From: Alentia gelatinosa
Lineage: Eukaryota > Annelida > Polychaeta > Phyllodocida > Polynoidae
Length of the DNA: 64,000 nucleotides
Assembly (NCBI GenBank): GCA_950022655.1
Contig: OX465589.1
Span: forward strand, 25,535,626-25,599,625
Direction: 5' to 3'
Part shown: positions 13,801 through 28,800 of the stretch, one piece after another
Layout: every line of letters begins with the position of its first letter
Numbering within the stretch: the stretch's first letter is position 1
Program-made: the position numbers and the translations under genes
The notes under the pieces: model-generated
What the model was told of the DNA's origin: nothing
Databases searched by the model: none
Seen by the model: the letters and a program-made list of their open reading frames with translations, nothing else

Positions 13801-16800
13801 AGAGCGGTCCATATAGACTTTCAGGTCACTGCATAGAAATTATCACTTCACCATCTGTGTGCTATTCACTGTGATATTGTGACAGAGCAGGGAGCCAGTA
13901 TCTCAGTGTCTTAGAGGTGTGCCCAGCTGACCATGACCAATCACTCAAGACCAAAATACCTCAAGACTCACTGGTGCTTGATATGTTTTGATCCTAGAAG
14001 CAGTTGCAGAAATGGCAAGTTGACTGGGTACAATTGGGTTACAGAAAACTATCCATGGTTAATAGGCTGAGTTTAACTCAAACCTGTTGATTGTTATTCT
14101 TATATAAGCACGCTCATTCATCAATGATGAACATACTATTTGCTCCTAGTTACAAGAGTGAAATGTCTATTGAATTTTAGTGAGATTGTGTAGGTATAAA
14201 GGTCAAGTTCGTTATAAGACCATTATATAAGTTAAGATAACGTTAACATCATGGTTCTCCCCTCACACAGACCCACCCGGCCCACCACAGACCCTGCGCC
14301 TGGAGGAGGTCACCAAGTCCTCCTGTACGCTGACCTGGGAGCCACCCGCCTTTGACGGAGGCTCTCCAGTCTCCGGTTACTACATCGAGAAGTCCAGCGG
14401 CTACAGCCAGCGCTGGATCAAGGTGAACCGCGACCCGCTCACCAAACTCACCAAGACCTTCAAGGACCTGGTGGAGGGCACAGAGTACGACTACCGCGTG
14501 TGTGCCGAGAACGAGGCGGGCGTGGGCAAACCTTCCCAGACGACGGGAGTGTTCACCGCCAAGGACCCCTTCGACAAGCCCGGCCGGCCCGGCGCGCCCG
14601 ACGTGACGGAGATCACCGCCGACAAGGCCGAGCTCACGTGGACCGCCCCGCAGAAGGACGGCGGCACCCCGATCACCAACTACATCGTGGAGATGCGGGA
14701 GACCGGAGCTGCCAAGTGGTTAACTGCCAGCAGAGGCACAGTGACTGACCTCAAGTACACCGTCAGTGGACTGAGAGAGGGAGCCAAGTACGAGTTCCGC
14801 GTGACGGCCGAGAATAAGGCCGGGCAGGGCCCGCCGTCACCCCCGTCAAAACCAGCTCAGTACGGTCAGTGTCCTTACAGTGCTCTGTGTGGTGATCATT
14901 TAACCATTGGAACATGTTTCTTCATATTGATATAGCTCAATAAATAGCTATTTTATATCTATTTACTTTGCATTTCCTTCAACGATTTTGTATACCATAT
15001 TGTATCTATTGTTCGTTATTAGCATGTAGCATTTTTAGAGATATTTTGATTCTGGCTAAACGTTTTTTCCACATTGAAAGGAAGTTATCAAATTAGTTTA
15101 TAAAAAGTCAGGATAGAAATAGATAGTAAATAATACCAATACTGATATCTAACATCCTGTTTGCAGTTGAATCGATCGTGTTCACACGCGATCTCCAGGA
15201 CATCAAGGTGACCGAGACCAACAAGACGGTGACGTTTGAGTGTGAGATCTCCAAGCCGGGGCTGAAGGTGGAGTGGTACAAGGGAGAGCGCCAACTGAGG
15301 CGTGACGAGAAGTACGACATCCACGCCGACGGCATGCTGCACCGCCTTGTGGTGGAGAAAGCCGACATGGACACTGTGGGCGAGTACAGCGCGAGCTACA
15401 AGAAGGCCAGGACGGCCGCCAAGCTCAGCGTAGAGGGTGAGTCTTTATTTTGTCGCCTCTTTTAAAGGTGTTTTATATCTGCGTGCCCCATTTGGACAGT
15501 ATGATTATCTGAGCATATAGTATAAACAAATTCACACCACGAGGCTAAAGTGTTCTGTCTGTAGCAAAACAAATTAAACGTAAAATATTAAAGGTACACA
15601 GGTCTATCATGTCTAGGAAGTAGTGTAAGAAAATAAATATTATCCTTGTGGAATGCTCATTGGTAATTAGCACAATATGCACGATTTCGCCATCTGTTAA
15701 TCTGTAAGTCCCCAAGTTGCCCCGTCTGACTGGCGAGCTTCTGAACTACAAATCGCCTTAATGTTTGCTTAGGAATATTATAATTGGAACGTTTTGCATT
15801 ACGGAACTCACATTATAAATACCCTCCCCCCAAAAATAAAGGGGGGGGGGGGACATCCAACAATAATATCATTTTTGTAAATGGAGACAAGGTGCTGGTT
15901 AACTTTAAGATATTGCAACTGGAAACTTTAGTTTAAGTCAGGTTAAATTAAGATGAGATAGAAGAAGATAAAGATTGACTTACTCCGGTTTCCAGTCCCG
16001 CCCGGGTTCGGCGACCACAAGTTCAAGGACCGCATGGTGCTCCGTGCCGGCAGCTCGGCCGTCATCGAGATCCCCTTCTCCGGCTGTCCGCTTCCCGAGG
16101 TCACCTGGAAGTACAAGAATGGACGCCTCCCTGACGCCAGACGCTTCAAGACTGACGTCATCTTCGGCATGACGTCACTGACCATGGCCAAGGTGGTGCT
16201 GTCAGACAGTGGCGAGTACTCGCTGACTATTGAGAACGCACACGGGCAATGCACGCTCAACATCAAGGTCATCGTGCTAGGTCAGGCATTATTCTTTGTT
16301 CCGCAAACACTATCTTCTTGTATAAATAGGGCAATAAATTACAGATTTTACTCTCAGATACGTAAATGGTTCTGGCCGTAATTATTGGCTTGGTTATTCA
16401 TAAAAGCGTGCTTTCTTAGATAGAATCTTACTGTTTTTATCTAGAAATTGCATTCTCTTGATCACTAAATTATTGATTTCTTTGACCTTCATAGACAAAC
16501 CCGGCCCACCACAGAACCTGAAGGTCACCGACACATCGGAGAGATCATGCCAGATCACGTGGGCCGAGCCCGAGAAAGATGGCGGCTCTGACGTCACAGG
16601 TTACGTCATCGAGATGCGCGAGGCGCGCAGTCGCATCTGGCAGAAGGTCGGCGAGATCGACGCCAGTAAGAAGTCCTTCAAGGCCGAGACGCTCTTTGAA
16701 GGTCAGCAGTACAACTTCCGGGTGGCGGCCGAGAACGAGGTCGGCCAGGGAGAGTACGCCGAGCTGTTCCAGACTGTCACCGCCAAGAGTCAGTTCGGTA

Positions 16801-19800
16801 AGTTGTGCACCTAGTAATGGACTCTGACCTTGACTGACCTTCGTCGTGTTGTAATGATTATTCCGTGTTTTAGATTGAAGAGTGGTGATTTCAATGAAAC
16901 CAAATGTGAATAGTTTAGCTGAAATCAGCGGTACTATTTACTTAAAAGAGCTGTTGCTAATATGAAAGCATGGAAGATTTGAATATGGTGTATTTTAGTT
17001 GCTATTCAAATATTGACTAAAAGCAATATTTAGTAAATCATGCCACTGTAAATGTAATGAATTATATATGTTGAAATTGAGAATGATATCAGCTGATATC
17101 ATAATATCATTGAATAAACATACATGTATTTCAATGTAAAATCATGTGTTTTTTCATTTAATTTGTAAACGGATTTTATTAGAACATAGCTTTAGGATAT
17201 AGCCTAACACACTGATTTCTTCATTGCATGTATGTACTTTACTTATTCAGAGCGTTTTATTTTCTTTTACCGCTCTAGAATTTACGTTTTTATTTACCAT
17301 TTATTTCTGACTCTTGAAACAGGTTTTCGTTTTTCCAGATTCCCTCTTCAATTTCCCCCACACTTCATTTTCTTATACTTTTACCCTGGATACCACTACT
17401 GTCTCCCTTTTACATTCATTTCAGATGATAATTTGAGTTATTAATAACATATATTATTAATAACATTATTCAATTATATTTGTTTCTCCATCCCCGAGGT
17501 TTTGTTTATTTCCAAAGGATCTTAGATTAGAAAAGAAATGGTTCTGCGAAATGTGACACAGTAGATATTGCAGGTCCCCAAACTTTTGGAAGGTTTCTTT
17601 CTTGAAACAAAGACGCACCCTAATTCTAAGCGATACTTGTCTGTGTCACATGTCGTGTGCCCACATGAGTTACTTGTAGCACATCGCTGATTCTGTTATA
17701 CTCTCTTTATTTACAGATCGAAGAAGTAAGTTGTGTAGCCATATTTTAGCACCCTCACATGCACAAACTATTCCTGCGCGAATATTCTTTCTCTATCTCT
17801 CTTTCTGTTAATGGCACATTATCTCTACGTTCATCTTTTTTTCGGCAGGGAAGCATTTCGAATTTATTTGAAATGTAGCGCGAGTTAACGCTTTCATTAC
17901 ATGTCCGCCGAACGATTCCTGTCCTTGATTTTACAATAGCAACACAAACAAAAGGTCCTGTGCACAAATAAATGCCTTTTTTAACCGGAGTTCTGGGATT
18001 GTGTGTTTAATTCCATTGGGGGTCATCCATGAATTATGTTACAAATTTGTTGGGGATAAAATTGCCCCCAACCCCCATTTCACACTTTACGCAACGGATT
18101 ATGGAAGGGACTGGTTATCTTGTTACCTGTGCGATGAAAAGATATTTTGGAAGGAATGTATGCAAAATATTCAAAGATTTTGGACCTCTACCCACCTTCA
18201 CTGCCCCAAAGCAATAAGCAGGGTCATATCACGGTCAGGTTGAAAATGCGTATACGTCGTAAGCCTCGTATGCTATAAATACAATGACAGGAATCGTAAA
18301 GACGGAGTAGACGTAATGGTAATATGCGATTATACATTGATGATGTTATGAAGTGCTTCACGCGGACAGTTGCCACCAGAGGGCAGCGCGTCCACGTGGG
18401 GGCACTTCACTGTGTTATTGTTACTGTCACCTACTCACTCCTACTGGTGTCCAGTTTGTCCACGTAACCCCCCTCAGATAAATCTCCATGGTTACTTGCG
18501 ACAAATACTGTATATATGATTGGACAACTTTATATAGTTGGTACTAACTCATCAGCAACAGCACAAAAATGTCTCAGACTGCCAACAAGTCTACAGTTTG
18601 TATAGATAATACACTCATCTCACCTATAACGCACCTATTACTGTTTGCAACTGATGCATTTTACTGTAAAAAAAAAAAGAGAAAAATAACAGAATATTGT
18701 TGAATATTTATAGCTCACGTTATACTAATATTTAACAGCGATCAAATTGTGATCGAATATATATATGTTAAAAGTTTGTTTCCTCTAAGTCTGCTTTGTC
18801 TCAGTATGTGTTGAACTTGCAAAATAATTGTTGTTGGTAATGTTTGTAAACGTTAATGTTAAGGGATGTCCTTTGGATATCTTAACAGTCAAACTGATTT
18901 ATTACTTTGGGTAACATGTATTTCATCAACCTGGTCATAACAAACAATGTTTAGTTCCATCAGCTGTTTAGAAAGTGCAGATGCGTTTGCATGTCTTATA
19001 TGAATGCAAAATTAAATAATTCTCGTCAGCGTTTTTGTCCCTCAAAACAAGCTCTTGTGGATATGAGAAAATACATGCTTGTATTATTTAATGTCTTCGA
19101 AATATTTGACACATTGGACGGCTTCAGACTTTCTCGGTAGATCTCTGATCACATAACTATCGTTGTTATTTGAAAATGATAAATACATGTATTATCAATA
19201 TTGCCACCACAAGAGCTTGTCTGATGGGGAGAAATAAATGTCGCGGGCAGAATTTTACTCTCAACTGGTCATGTTTTTACTGGGGTTCCTGCACAAAACA
19301 GTGTTATTTTTTTTTAATGTTTTCACCTTTTTTCATTGGAGATGATGGTGATTCCATAACTAAGACATCTTCAATTGCTGGTTAGCCCCACTGATCAAAC
19401 ACAGAGTCCCTCCCTGGATGACATTCAGATCATCCCATGTAAAATCCACACTGCCCATACAGCGCACACAGATGCGTTATTTACCCTCCCCGCGCCCTGC
19501 TGTAAGCGCCCCCCACTCAGCCGCTCACCTCTCTCCGTGTAACTCACTCACTGCCGCTCTCCCGCCCACAGACCTGCCCGGTCCGCCGTCGGCGCCCACG
19601 GCCGAGGAGGCGCTGCGGGACCGCGTCACGCTGTCCTGGTCGGCGCCGGAGAAGGACGGCGGGTCGCCCGTCACCGGCTACTTCGTCGAGAGGAGCACCG
19701 CCAAACGCGACAACTTCATCCGCGTCACGCGCGACGCCGTCGCGGATCGCACCATGGTCGTGCGCGACCTGATCGAGAACAACGACTACCGGTTCCGCAT

Positions 19801-22800
19801 CGTGGCCGTGAATAAGGTCGGGGAGGGCCCGCCCGGCCCCGCCTCCCGCCCAGTCACCGCCAAGGACCCGTGGGGTGAGAACCCAATCTTTATTCCTGCT
19901 AGAATTTCTCTTTTCTATGGAAATCCTTTGTTTCATGTCCAGTCTATAGAACCTTTTTTTCTTAAGTGTATCAAAAGTAGTATAAATTGAGCTTCATTTA
20001 CGCCAATAAAACAGTGGTTTAATCCACTCCACAGACCCCCAGCTCTATTCTGTAACCGACATTGATATATTTCCATGTTTTCTCGGCCTCTCTGAGGCAG
20101 CAAATTCTGTATGGAAAATATGTCCACTTTATTTTCTTACCACAGCCGACATCCATGTGGAGTTAATTCATAAAGCTATGAAAGTTAGTCACTGAGATAA
20201 GATTGGTTGCCTTACAACCAGCCTAATAACCGAATCCGTCAATTCAAGAGATACATGTACTTCCGTAAACACTACAACGTCCAGTTTAATAAGGTTATCA
20301 ATGTGTATCGAAAAAGTTTATCCATAAGAGTCCACTGTATCTGATCCTACTGTAAATCACGCCCAGAGGTTTACTTCTTTTTTTAAGAACATAAATCTTC
20401 AGGAAATTCCTACCAATCGAACATATTTGAAAGTGCTATCTAATAATCAATCCTGGTAACTGAACTCGGCACCAAATTAAATTGATTATTTATAACTTAT
20501 ATTTCGGAGAAACCTGGCAAACCCGGCACTGAATTAAATCCATTATTTATAACTGATATTTCACAGAGAAACCTGGTAAGCCCGGCACTGAATTAAACTC
20601 ATTATTTATAACTTATATTTAATAGTCAGTCAGGTCTTATTTAGATCAATCTTTCTTTGCCCAGAGAGGGCATTATCAAAAATAGAAAAATATTAAAAAA
20701 GGAGCAAAAACATGATTGAGAGAGCACACTTGTCAAATGAAAATGTTGTATGGTCGTAATTCTGAAAAGATGAACGAGAAGAAAATATACCTTGTATGTT
20801 TGTTAAGCTGAATAAAGATTTTGCTAAAAAAAACCAAAAAAACCTATATTTCGGAGAAACCTGGCAAACCCGGCACTGAATTAAATCCATTATTTATAAC
20901 TGATATTTCACAGAGAAACCTGGTAAGCCCGGCACTGAATTAAACTCATTATTTATAACTTATATTTAATAGTCAGTCAGGTCTTATTTAGATCAATCTT
21001 TCTTTGCCCAGAGAGGGCATTATCAAAAATAGAAAAATATTAAAAAAGGAGCAAAAACATGATTGAGAGAGCACACTTGTCAAATGAAAATGTTGTATGG
21101 TCATAATTCTGGAAAGATGAACGTGAAGAAAATATACCTTGTATGTTTGTTAAGCTGAATAAAGATTTTGCTAAAAAAAAACAAAAAAAACTTATATTTC
21201 GGAGAAACCTGGCAAACCCGGCACTGAATTAAATCCATTATTTATGACTGACATTTCACAGAGAAACCTGGTAAGCCCGGCACACCTGACATCGCCGAGA
21301 TGAAGAACACTCAGGCGAGTCTCACGTGGAGGAGACCCAAGAGTGACGGCGGCTCCGAGATCTTCACCTACATCATCGAGTACCGTGCAGAGGGAGCATT
21401 CAAGGTAAACTATCAGTTTGTATAAACCTTCCGGCATATGGTGGCTGATTATCTACTGTATAGCCAAAGGAGGTTGCAAAAGAGATCAGCCCAAAACAGA
21501 AATATTAAATTGGAATCGTTTTAAAGAAAGAAAATAAAGGTTGTTCTTAACGAGTCAAGGTAAAGAATGTGGAAACTAAGAATATACGTAAAACAAAGAC
21601 AGGTGAAAGGATATGTCCGAATAACAAAATATTTTCATTTAAGACATTTATGACGGATTTTCAGAACCATTGATCTATTTCTAGTAGTTTTATTACGCCC
21701 ATATTTAATACTTTATATAATGTCTATGAAGAGATGCTGCAGACTTCTCTAGATTTAATTGAATTTACACGTGTGTTTTACAGTGGGTTGGCGCTAACGA
21801 CGACCACGTGCCGAGCACGGCGTACACGGTGAAGGGCCTGCAGTCCGGGTCGCTGTACGAGTTCCGCGTGACGGCCGAGAACAAGGCCGGCACCGGGCCG
21901 CCCTCCGACCCCTCCGCCGCCACCCGCGCCGAGGAGCGCGCAGGTACGTACCCTCTGTCACCTCTGTCGTCTCTACGACCACTCACGGGTTGACGTGTTC
22001 TCACACGCAGCGATGAAATTGGCACTGACAGCTTCACCTTGAAGCTGGAAAAATGGTTACTTTAATCGGCCTTTTGAATATATGTTGTGAACAAAACATA
22101 ACAATGATCACAATGTGTATGAATGGGCAATGCGTAAACATTGAAGACAACTATAAACCTCTATATAAAAAAGGCGAGAAAAATGGATATTTTAATGATT
22201 AGAGTGATGTGTTCTCTTACTTTTCGATTTGGCGTGTAGATCCATTGAGCAAATTCTAAAATTCCCATGGACGTATTTCTTGAATGATTGAAAATATCAC
22301 GGGAGATTTATCACTGCGAAACGTGATCCGCTGGGTATAGATTTGATATGATACACGGGCAAAATTTCGGTGTAAACCGATGTAAAACTTTATCGTAAAC
22401 ATATGTTTCTGAATAAGAAAATAGTAATAATTGTCGTTTAACAGTTGAATAACAAATAAATTCATAATTTCCGCTTTCTTTCTACCACACAGCTGGCAAG
22501 GGTCCTAAGCTGTTGACATCACTAAAAGACACACAAGTCACGGCGCCCAAGACAGCGTCTCTGACGTGTGACGTGACGCGGGGCGAGCCGCTGGCCACCA
22601 TCCGCTGGTTCAAGGACAACAAGGAGGTATCTCAAGGTCGTCGCCACACGATGGAGCACAGCGGGCAGACGGCGCGTCTCACGCTCACCGACACCACGCT
22701 GAGCGACGCCGGCGCGTACCGCTGTGAGGCCGCCAACAAGCACGGCCGTGTCGACTGTGAGGGGCGCCTCACCGTCCTAGGTAAGGCACCATACAGCACT

Positions 22801-25800
22801 CTAGTATAGGCGTTAGTGTAGACTTGCTCAAGTCTTTGATTATGAACATTCATTAAATGATTAAAGAAAATCGGAATACAATTCATTATAGTATGTGTCC
22901 CTCTCTGACTGGCCCATGAATCAAAGACTTGTCCACTCTGACCAGAATCTCCTGTTTATGACCCCAAGCCACTCCCTGTAACCCTATACCTCCCTCTACC
23001 CCTCCCCCTCCCCTCCTCCAGTTCCCTGGCCGCCTGTGTTGTCATAGCAATAAATCTCGCCTGCCCCTGACTCTGTCTCGATTGAGATCAAAGTGAGAGG
23101 GTATCAATCTCCCAGCAGATATCCTGACCAGTAGCCAGGACTGCTGCTTGTTGAGTGTGGCACAAAATCGCGCCAGTCTACACGGCCGATTACGGATGAG
23201 ACTAGTCCCTGTGTCACTCAGAAGGGGTGGAGGGGTATGATACAGGGACTGAGGCCAGTCCAGCGTTAGTGCCGCAGTGTGAGCAAAGACTACACCATGG
23301 ACAAGCAAATTACTGGTATATTTGATGTGAAATCCACAGAGTTGTCTGCATATAATTTTGATCAAGTAGGCAGTGGTTTACCTATTTGAAATACTTTTTT
23401 TATGTATATTTATGAAATCAAAATACGTTATTTATATGTTGAATAAACCAAGACAAATTCAAACCTCTCCGTACTCATGAATGGGAGATTTAGATGCCCT
23501 GTTATGTATAATTTACAAATAACTTGCGTGGAGTTTTGTGATTGTCGTATATTCTATCCCTATTTGTGAAAGCAGTAGCGTGTGTTTTCATATACCTATG
23601 CCTTACATGTGCATTATTTATGTTATGGTATATATTGTAATGTTAACATATTCCTATTTCTGCTTACAGCGGCACCTAAGATCACGTACGACACTAAGGT
23701 GGACGGGCAGTCGGTGAAGGCGGGTAACTCCATCATCCTACCCGTAGACCTCACCGGTCACCCCGCCCCCACCGTCACCTGGTATCTCAACAACAAACCC
23801 GTCGCCAAGGCAACCAACGTCACCATGGAAACGGGCGCCGACTTCGCCAGACTCACCATCAAGGGGTCAAAGGGCAAGGACGGCGGCAAGTACAAGGTCG
23901 TCGCCGAGAATGAAGTCGGGCGTGACGAGAAGGAACTGACCGTCACTGTCATGGGTGAGTGGATTCCTACTAATATTTAGTAAGCATTTACTTTTGATAT
24001 TTCTCATCTGTCTACCTGCCACGAGGGAAACTATTCGGAGGAGAGTGCGCAGTGTAGTGCAATTTCTTGTATGTGGCTTCCTCTGCACATGAAGAAAGGT
24101 GAAATTCTAATATGTAACACCTAATTTCGAGAATACCTTTCAAGTCCTCTCTTTGTGTATGGTGAGATGAAGTCATGAGGACCTTGATGCAAAATAGGAT
24201 CTAGGAGACATACCATAAAAGGCTAAGTTGGAGACCAATGGTCTCAGAAACCTTTCCTCATATTCGCTACTCCATGAACTAGGAGATAAAGATATATTTT
24301 TCCCATGAACCTCAAATATATTCCCCGTTGAGTAAGCAATGTCAAATTAGTTGGCCTTCAATTTCTCCCAAATCCCAAGTCATCTTGACACTGGTGGAGA
24401 ACCCCTGGTTGCTGACTGTGCCCGTTCTTGACACTGGTGGAGAACCCCTGGTTGCTGACTGTGCCCGTCTCTCTTCCCTGACAGACCGGCCGTCATGCCC
24501 ACAGACCGTGCGCGTGACCGAGGTCTACAAGGACTACGTCAGTCTGGCCTGGGACGAGCCCGAGTCGGACGGCGGCTCCCCGCTCACCGGCTACGTCATC
24601 GAGAAGAGAGACGCCGCCAAGACCAACTGGCTCTCTGCCGGAAACACCAAAGACAAGAACTTCCGGGTCACGCGTCTCTTCGAGGGCACCGATTACCACT
24701 TCCGGGTGTCAGCTGAGAACAAGATCGGCACGAGTGACCCGACTGAGCTGGACAAGCCCGTCACTGCAAAACTGCCGTTTGGTGAGTCAAACTTTTGTGT
24801 TCAATTTGAATCATTCCTGCTTTCTAAATCCAACACATCTTTATGTGAAATGACAACTGGAAAACAAGAATGGTTATTTGATATGTTTACGGTATAGACT
24901 CCTACTTTTATTGCTACCTTTAGATCTGGTATTAAGTGGTCGCCTCAATAGGCTGGTCGCCTTAGTTAGCATTCTTAGATGATAATAAAGAGAATCCTGG
25001 CTAGTATCTAGTATAGATGCCCGTAAAAAAGTTAGCTCCATGAATGAGATGGTCGTTTAACGGAAGTCAATGTATCATTTATCCGTTAAGAAGTCAGGTC
25101 CTACCTGTACCACGGAGACCCGTTTTTAGACGAGATAACAGTTAATAGTGCTTATTAAACATTCAAGGCTGTTTTCAAGATATATACAACGACCATTGGC
25201 TCCAAGGGTTTGATAATTATCGCCAAATGTATGATGATTAGACTAAGGCCCCCAAACGGTCGTTATTAACGATAACCCCGTCTAAAGAGTCTGTCCAATC
25301 TGAGGAGATGAAGCCTCATTGAGAACTACTTTCGGTGCTGCTGTCCGATGACCATTGAAGTGCTGATTATATTTTGGTTGAAAGTTTTTATTCACATTCG
25401 ATAGTGAACTATTGTCGTCCAAGCAAACATTTTTGATACAAGCAATCAATACCTCTAAGGATGATGTTTTTGAATGATAGGGTCGGGACGTGTCTAGCAG
25501 TACTTGGCCGTATCGTGCTGGATCGTCCTCAATAAGATTTGGTTGTCTGTATACCCCTATCTGTGCGACCCCTATAATCGCTCGGGGGTGGGTGTGGGGG
25601 GATAGTCCACTGTAGCAAACCAGCAGAAACGCTCATATGATTCGACCCGTTCTAGTGAGTCAACAAGTCGGGTAGGATCGGCTTAGAACACGCGTCCTGG
25701 TGGAACACCCGCTTAATGAGCGTGGGAGAGGATCAATATTCCGAGCCGAGAATTGCTGTTTGTGAACTTGTACCTGTAGACAGGAATTTAGTGTCAGGAA

Positions 25801-28800
25801 TAGATACGACGCAGGAAAGCATGTCAGTCTACGTTTCTTTTGTTTAAGCGCACCCTCGTCATATCTATAAATTGCTTCTTATGTGTTTGTCCGATACATT
25901 TCTATTTCCAGGCAGGCTAAACAATAACAGAGATAGTTCATCTATGAGAATAAAGGTCTAAACGGTACGCAGGTTTCAGTCTGTTATCACACTGTCCTGC
26001 TGCTGTTTCTGTAACTGGTAGACATGTGGGAAACCCATCTCAATATTTTAGGTTTCATTTACAATCAGCAAAGTCCAAATCAGATACTTCTAGGGAAGCA
26101 TTTAGTGGGCAGATGCACACAGTAAATAGCTAGTAACGATTATTTCTATTTAAGAATGATTTACTTGTGGCTCTGAATGATTTACTGGTGGAACTTCCAG
26201 AGGACCTATGTCCTTACACAAGGCGCATGTTTACCGTGTTGGTGGTAGTAAATTCTGTACACGTAAACAGGCTCCTAACTTGATGAAAACAACAAATAGA
26301 GAAGTCAGAGCTAAGAGCTAATCTGGTCTCATGCCAGCACCCAACTAACTTCCTTCATCCCCAACGGACCCCTTGGCATTTCATCGTTAAGTCACGTGTG
26401 TCATCTTGTCCGGGCGGTTACTATAGATCCATGAGATTTAATTTATTTCAGAAGCGTTACCAGATATCTCTAACGTTGCTCCACAGTCCGGAGATCTGAT
26501 GTGTCCATTGTCCATGTTTGATGTATAAATAAGGTTGAATGTGTAGTGGTAATTACAGGCTGGTGGCACTGATAGGGCATTTTAAGAGGGGACTAAATAA
26601 ACAACCTTATTTCTCTAACGCTCATGAGTTACAGGGGCACTAACTAATACCCCTAAATAGGCACCCACCTCTCTGCCACCCGCACAGGCCACACTAATTG
26701 CAGGAACCTCTCCCAGGTGGCGCTACACAGTGTACGTAACCTGAGCCTGGCGTGGTGCACTGTGGGTAGAGATTGGACTGACCACGTGTCCGGATATAGC
26801 CGTGCTGGTTTCCGGCTGGTGGTGGTAACTCTCTGTGATGGGGAGTAGGGGCGGGGGGTGTTTGTGGATCTGGAGAAGGGGATCTCATCGTAATGGCGGC
26901 GAAGACGGGTGGTGGCGGTAACTCTCTGTGATGGGGAGTAGGGGCGGGGGGTGTATGTGGATCTGGAGAAGGGGATCTCATCGTAATGGCGGCGATGACG
27001 GGTGGTGGCGGACGCGAGTCTGACGTCAACATGGATCCCGCTCATAAAGTGTCCACGTGGCACCAGTTTCAGAACCACCGCACACCGCTCTTATCTTCGT
27101 TTAACGGATGGGGGATTTTTTCTCAAAGGTCCTATATAAATAAGATACACGTGGTGTTTCTGGTTTATATCAAATATCATTTCTGGCTCAGTTTTACTGT
27201 CTTCACAGATGTGATTTATTCAGAATATCCTAGCAAGAAAGTGCAAAGTTAACATTTCTTTTAGATATTGCTTTTTAGACGCAGGAGATACAAGGAAATC
27301 ACGAACAAACCAAAACAAACTATTATATTCATGGCAAGTCTTTAGAACATTTATGATAACATTTGGCATTATTCAGTTCAAGATATTCGTACTAACATGT
27401 ACACTTTGAACTCTGAAGATATTTCCTATCTGTCCAGATGCATTTATATTTTAAATTTGACAAACGTATATCTCCAACCAAATTGAATAAATGCATATCA
27501 TATATATTGATTAAATATATCTAGATGGACAAAATCTAATTACTGGTAAAGCGGCTCTCCGTAGCGGATGTAATTCCTCAGGCTGTAGGGTATGCGTATA
27601 TTTATGTCTTGAACTTAACTTTATGAAGGCGTCGGCGACGGATGGTCGGACAGCATTAGTAGCATTAAGGGTGATGTGGAGAAAAAAACATGCTCAGCGA
27701 GTTATCTAGACCACCCGATCTGAACCCATTAGACTCGGTTATCTCTCATGCAGAAGAATCGTCTGTCCACAAGAGATACACTAAGTGGACTTGTTTATCA
27801 CTAAGTTTTATAGTCACAGCCGGTAAAACAGGGAAAGTGATACATAAACATGGTACTTACAGCAGGGAGAGGTCTTCTTTCTCTGTGTCTACCAAGAGTT
27901 TCTTACCAGGCAAAATGTGCTTCATAACAGAACATATCCATCATTATGTGTCTTCAGTAATGGTGTGTTGTCGTACACTGTTGTGACTTATATGTATGGT
28001 TTTATGCCATTTAATCAGGGTAATGGACTGAAAATAGGACAACCACAGACAAGAAGAGAAATAGATGGTTAATATATGTTGGCACCGTATATTTATAAGG
28101 CAGGTAATTACGTATAAAAGGCAGGTATTACGCATTAGAGTGAGTTTAGCTTGTTAATTAACGTTTGCTCTTTTCAAATAGATTCTATAGGTTTCATTTA
28201 ACTTGAATTGATTGTTGATTCTGACTTTTTTCTGAGGATGTTTGAAAATCTTCCAAGGGTTGAGCACCAGTGTTCGTGTTACAGCCAAAATTAATACAGC
28301 AATTCATTATATACCTTCTAAATAAAAAGGACTCAATGTCCAATCAGGTTTGGCATTTGTTTCACATCATCTTAAATAGGTTGAACGTTATCAGCCTTCT
28401 ATTTTGTTCTACGAATGTTAACCAACTTGGCGTAAGGTCAACATAGAGGCTCTTCGATGTTTAATATAGAAATTGTGAGCGGTTGATAATGTTAGAATTA
28501 AGGGGTCAATGCGCATCCTAGTGGCTTCTACACGGGATAGTTGGCGTCTGCGCACATGGCTTCCTTGAGGCGCTCTTTGTGCGCAGTTCCCGCGGCCTTC
28601 AAGTCCCTCTAATTCTTTACTTCTCTTAACGTGGAGGTTGAAACATTAATGTTGTGTTTATGCGACTCATCAGTCTGGTCGATACGCTGTAGGCAGATGG
28701 CCCACCTACCGCACTCTCCCCACATGTTCCACTAATTACTGCAAGGCAGTACATTGACTCTGCTTGGAGAGTAAATGTTCAATGCACCTGGCATGAGACA

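Larger units (their letters stand above)
16798..19571 (+). other. Intron 19 (2,774 bp)
   Basis: AT-rich and longer than most introns here. No domain exon is visible. It contains a 9-nt candidate microexon (17717-17725) and a CTCF-like motif (18370-18387). Short reading frames at 17232-17444 and 18001-18243 show no family resemblance. Confidence 0.75.

Noticed and set aside
15839..15853. Poly-G run before exon 18 as a functional G-quadruplex
   Set aside because: A simple homopolymer beside a C run is common slippage sequence; nothing else supports a role.
20566..20590. Upstream copies of the exon 21 start as real alternative exon starts
   Set aside because: After CCCGGCAC they run into GAATTAAA and a stop in the Fn3 frame; only the 21262 copy stays open.
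26653..27078. 141-residue minus-strand frame rich in repeated peptide
   Set aside because: It is produced by translating the 93-bp minisatellite; no homology or splice context.
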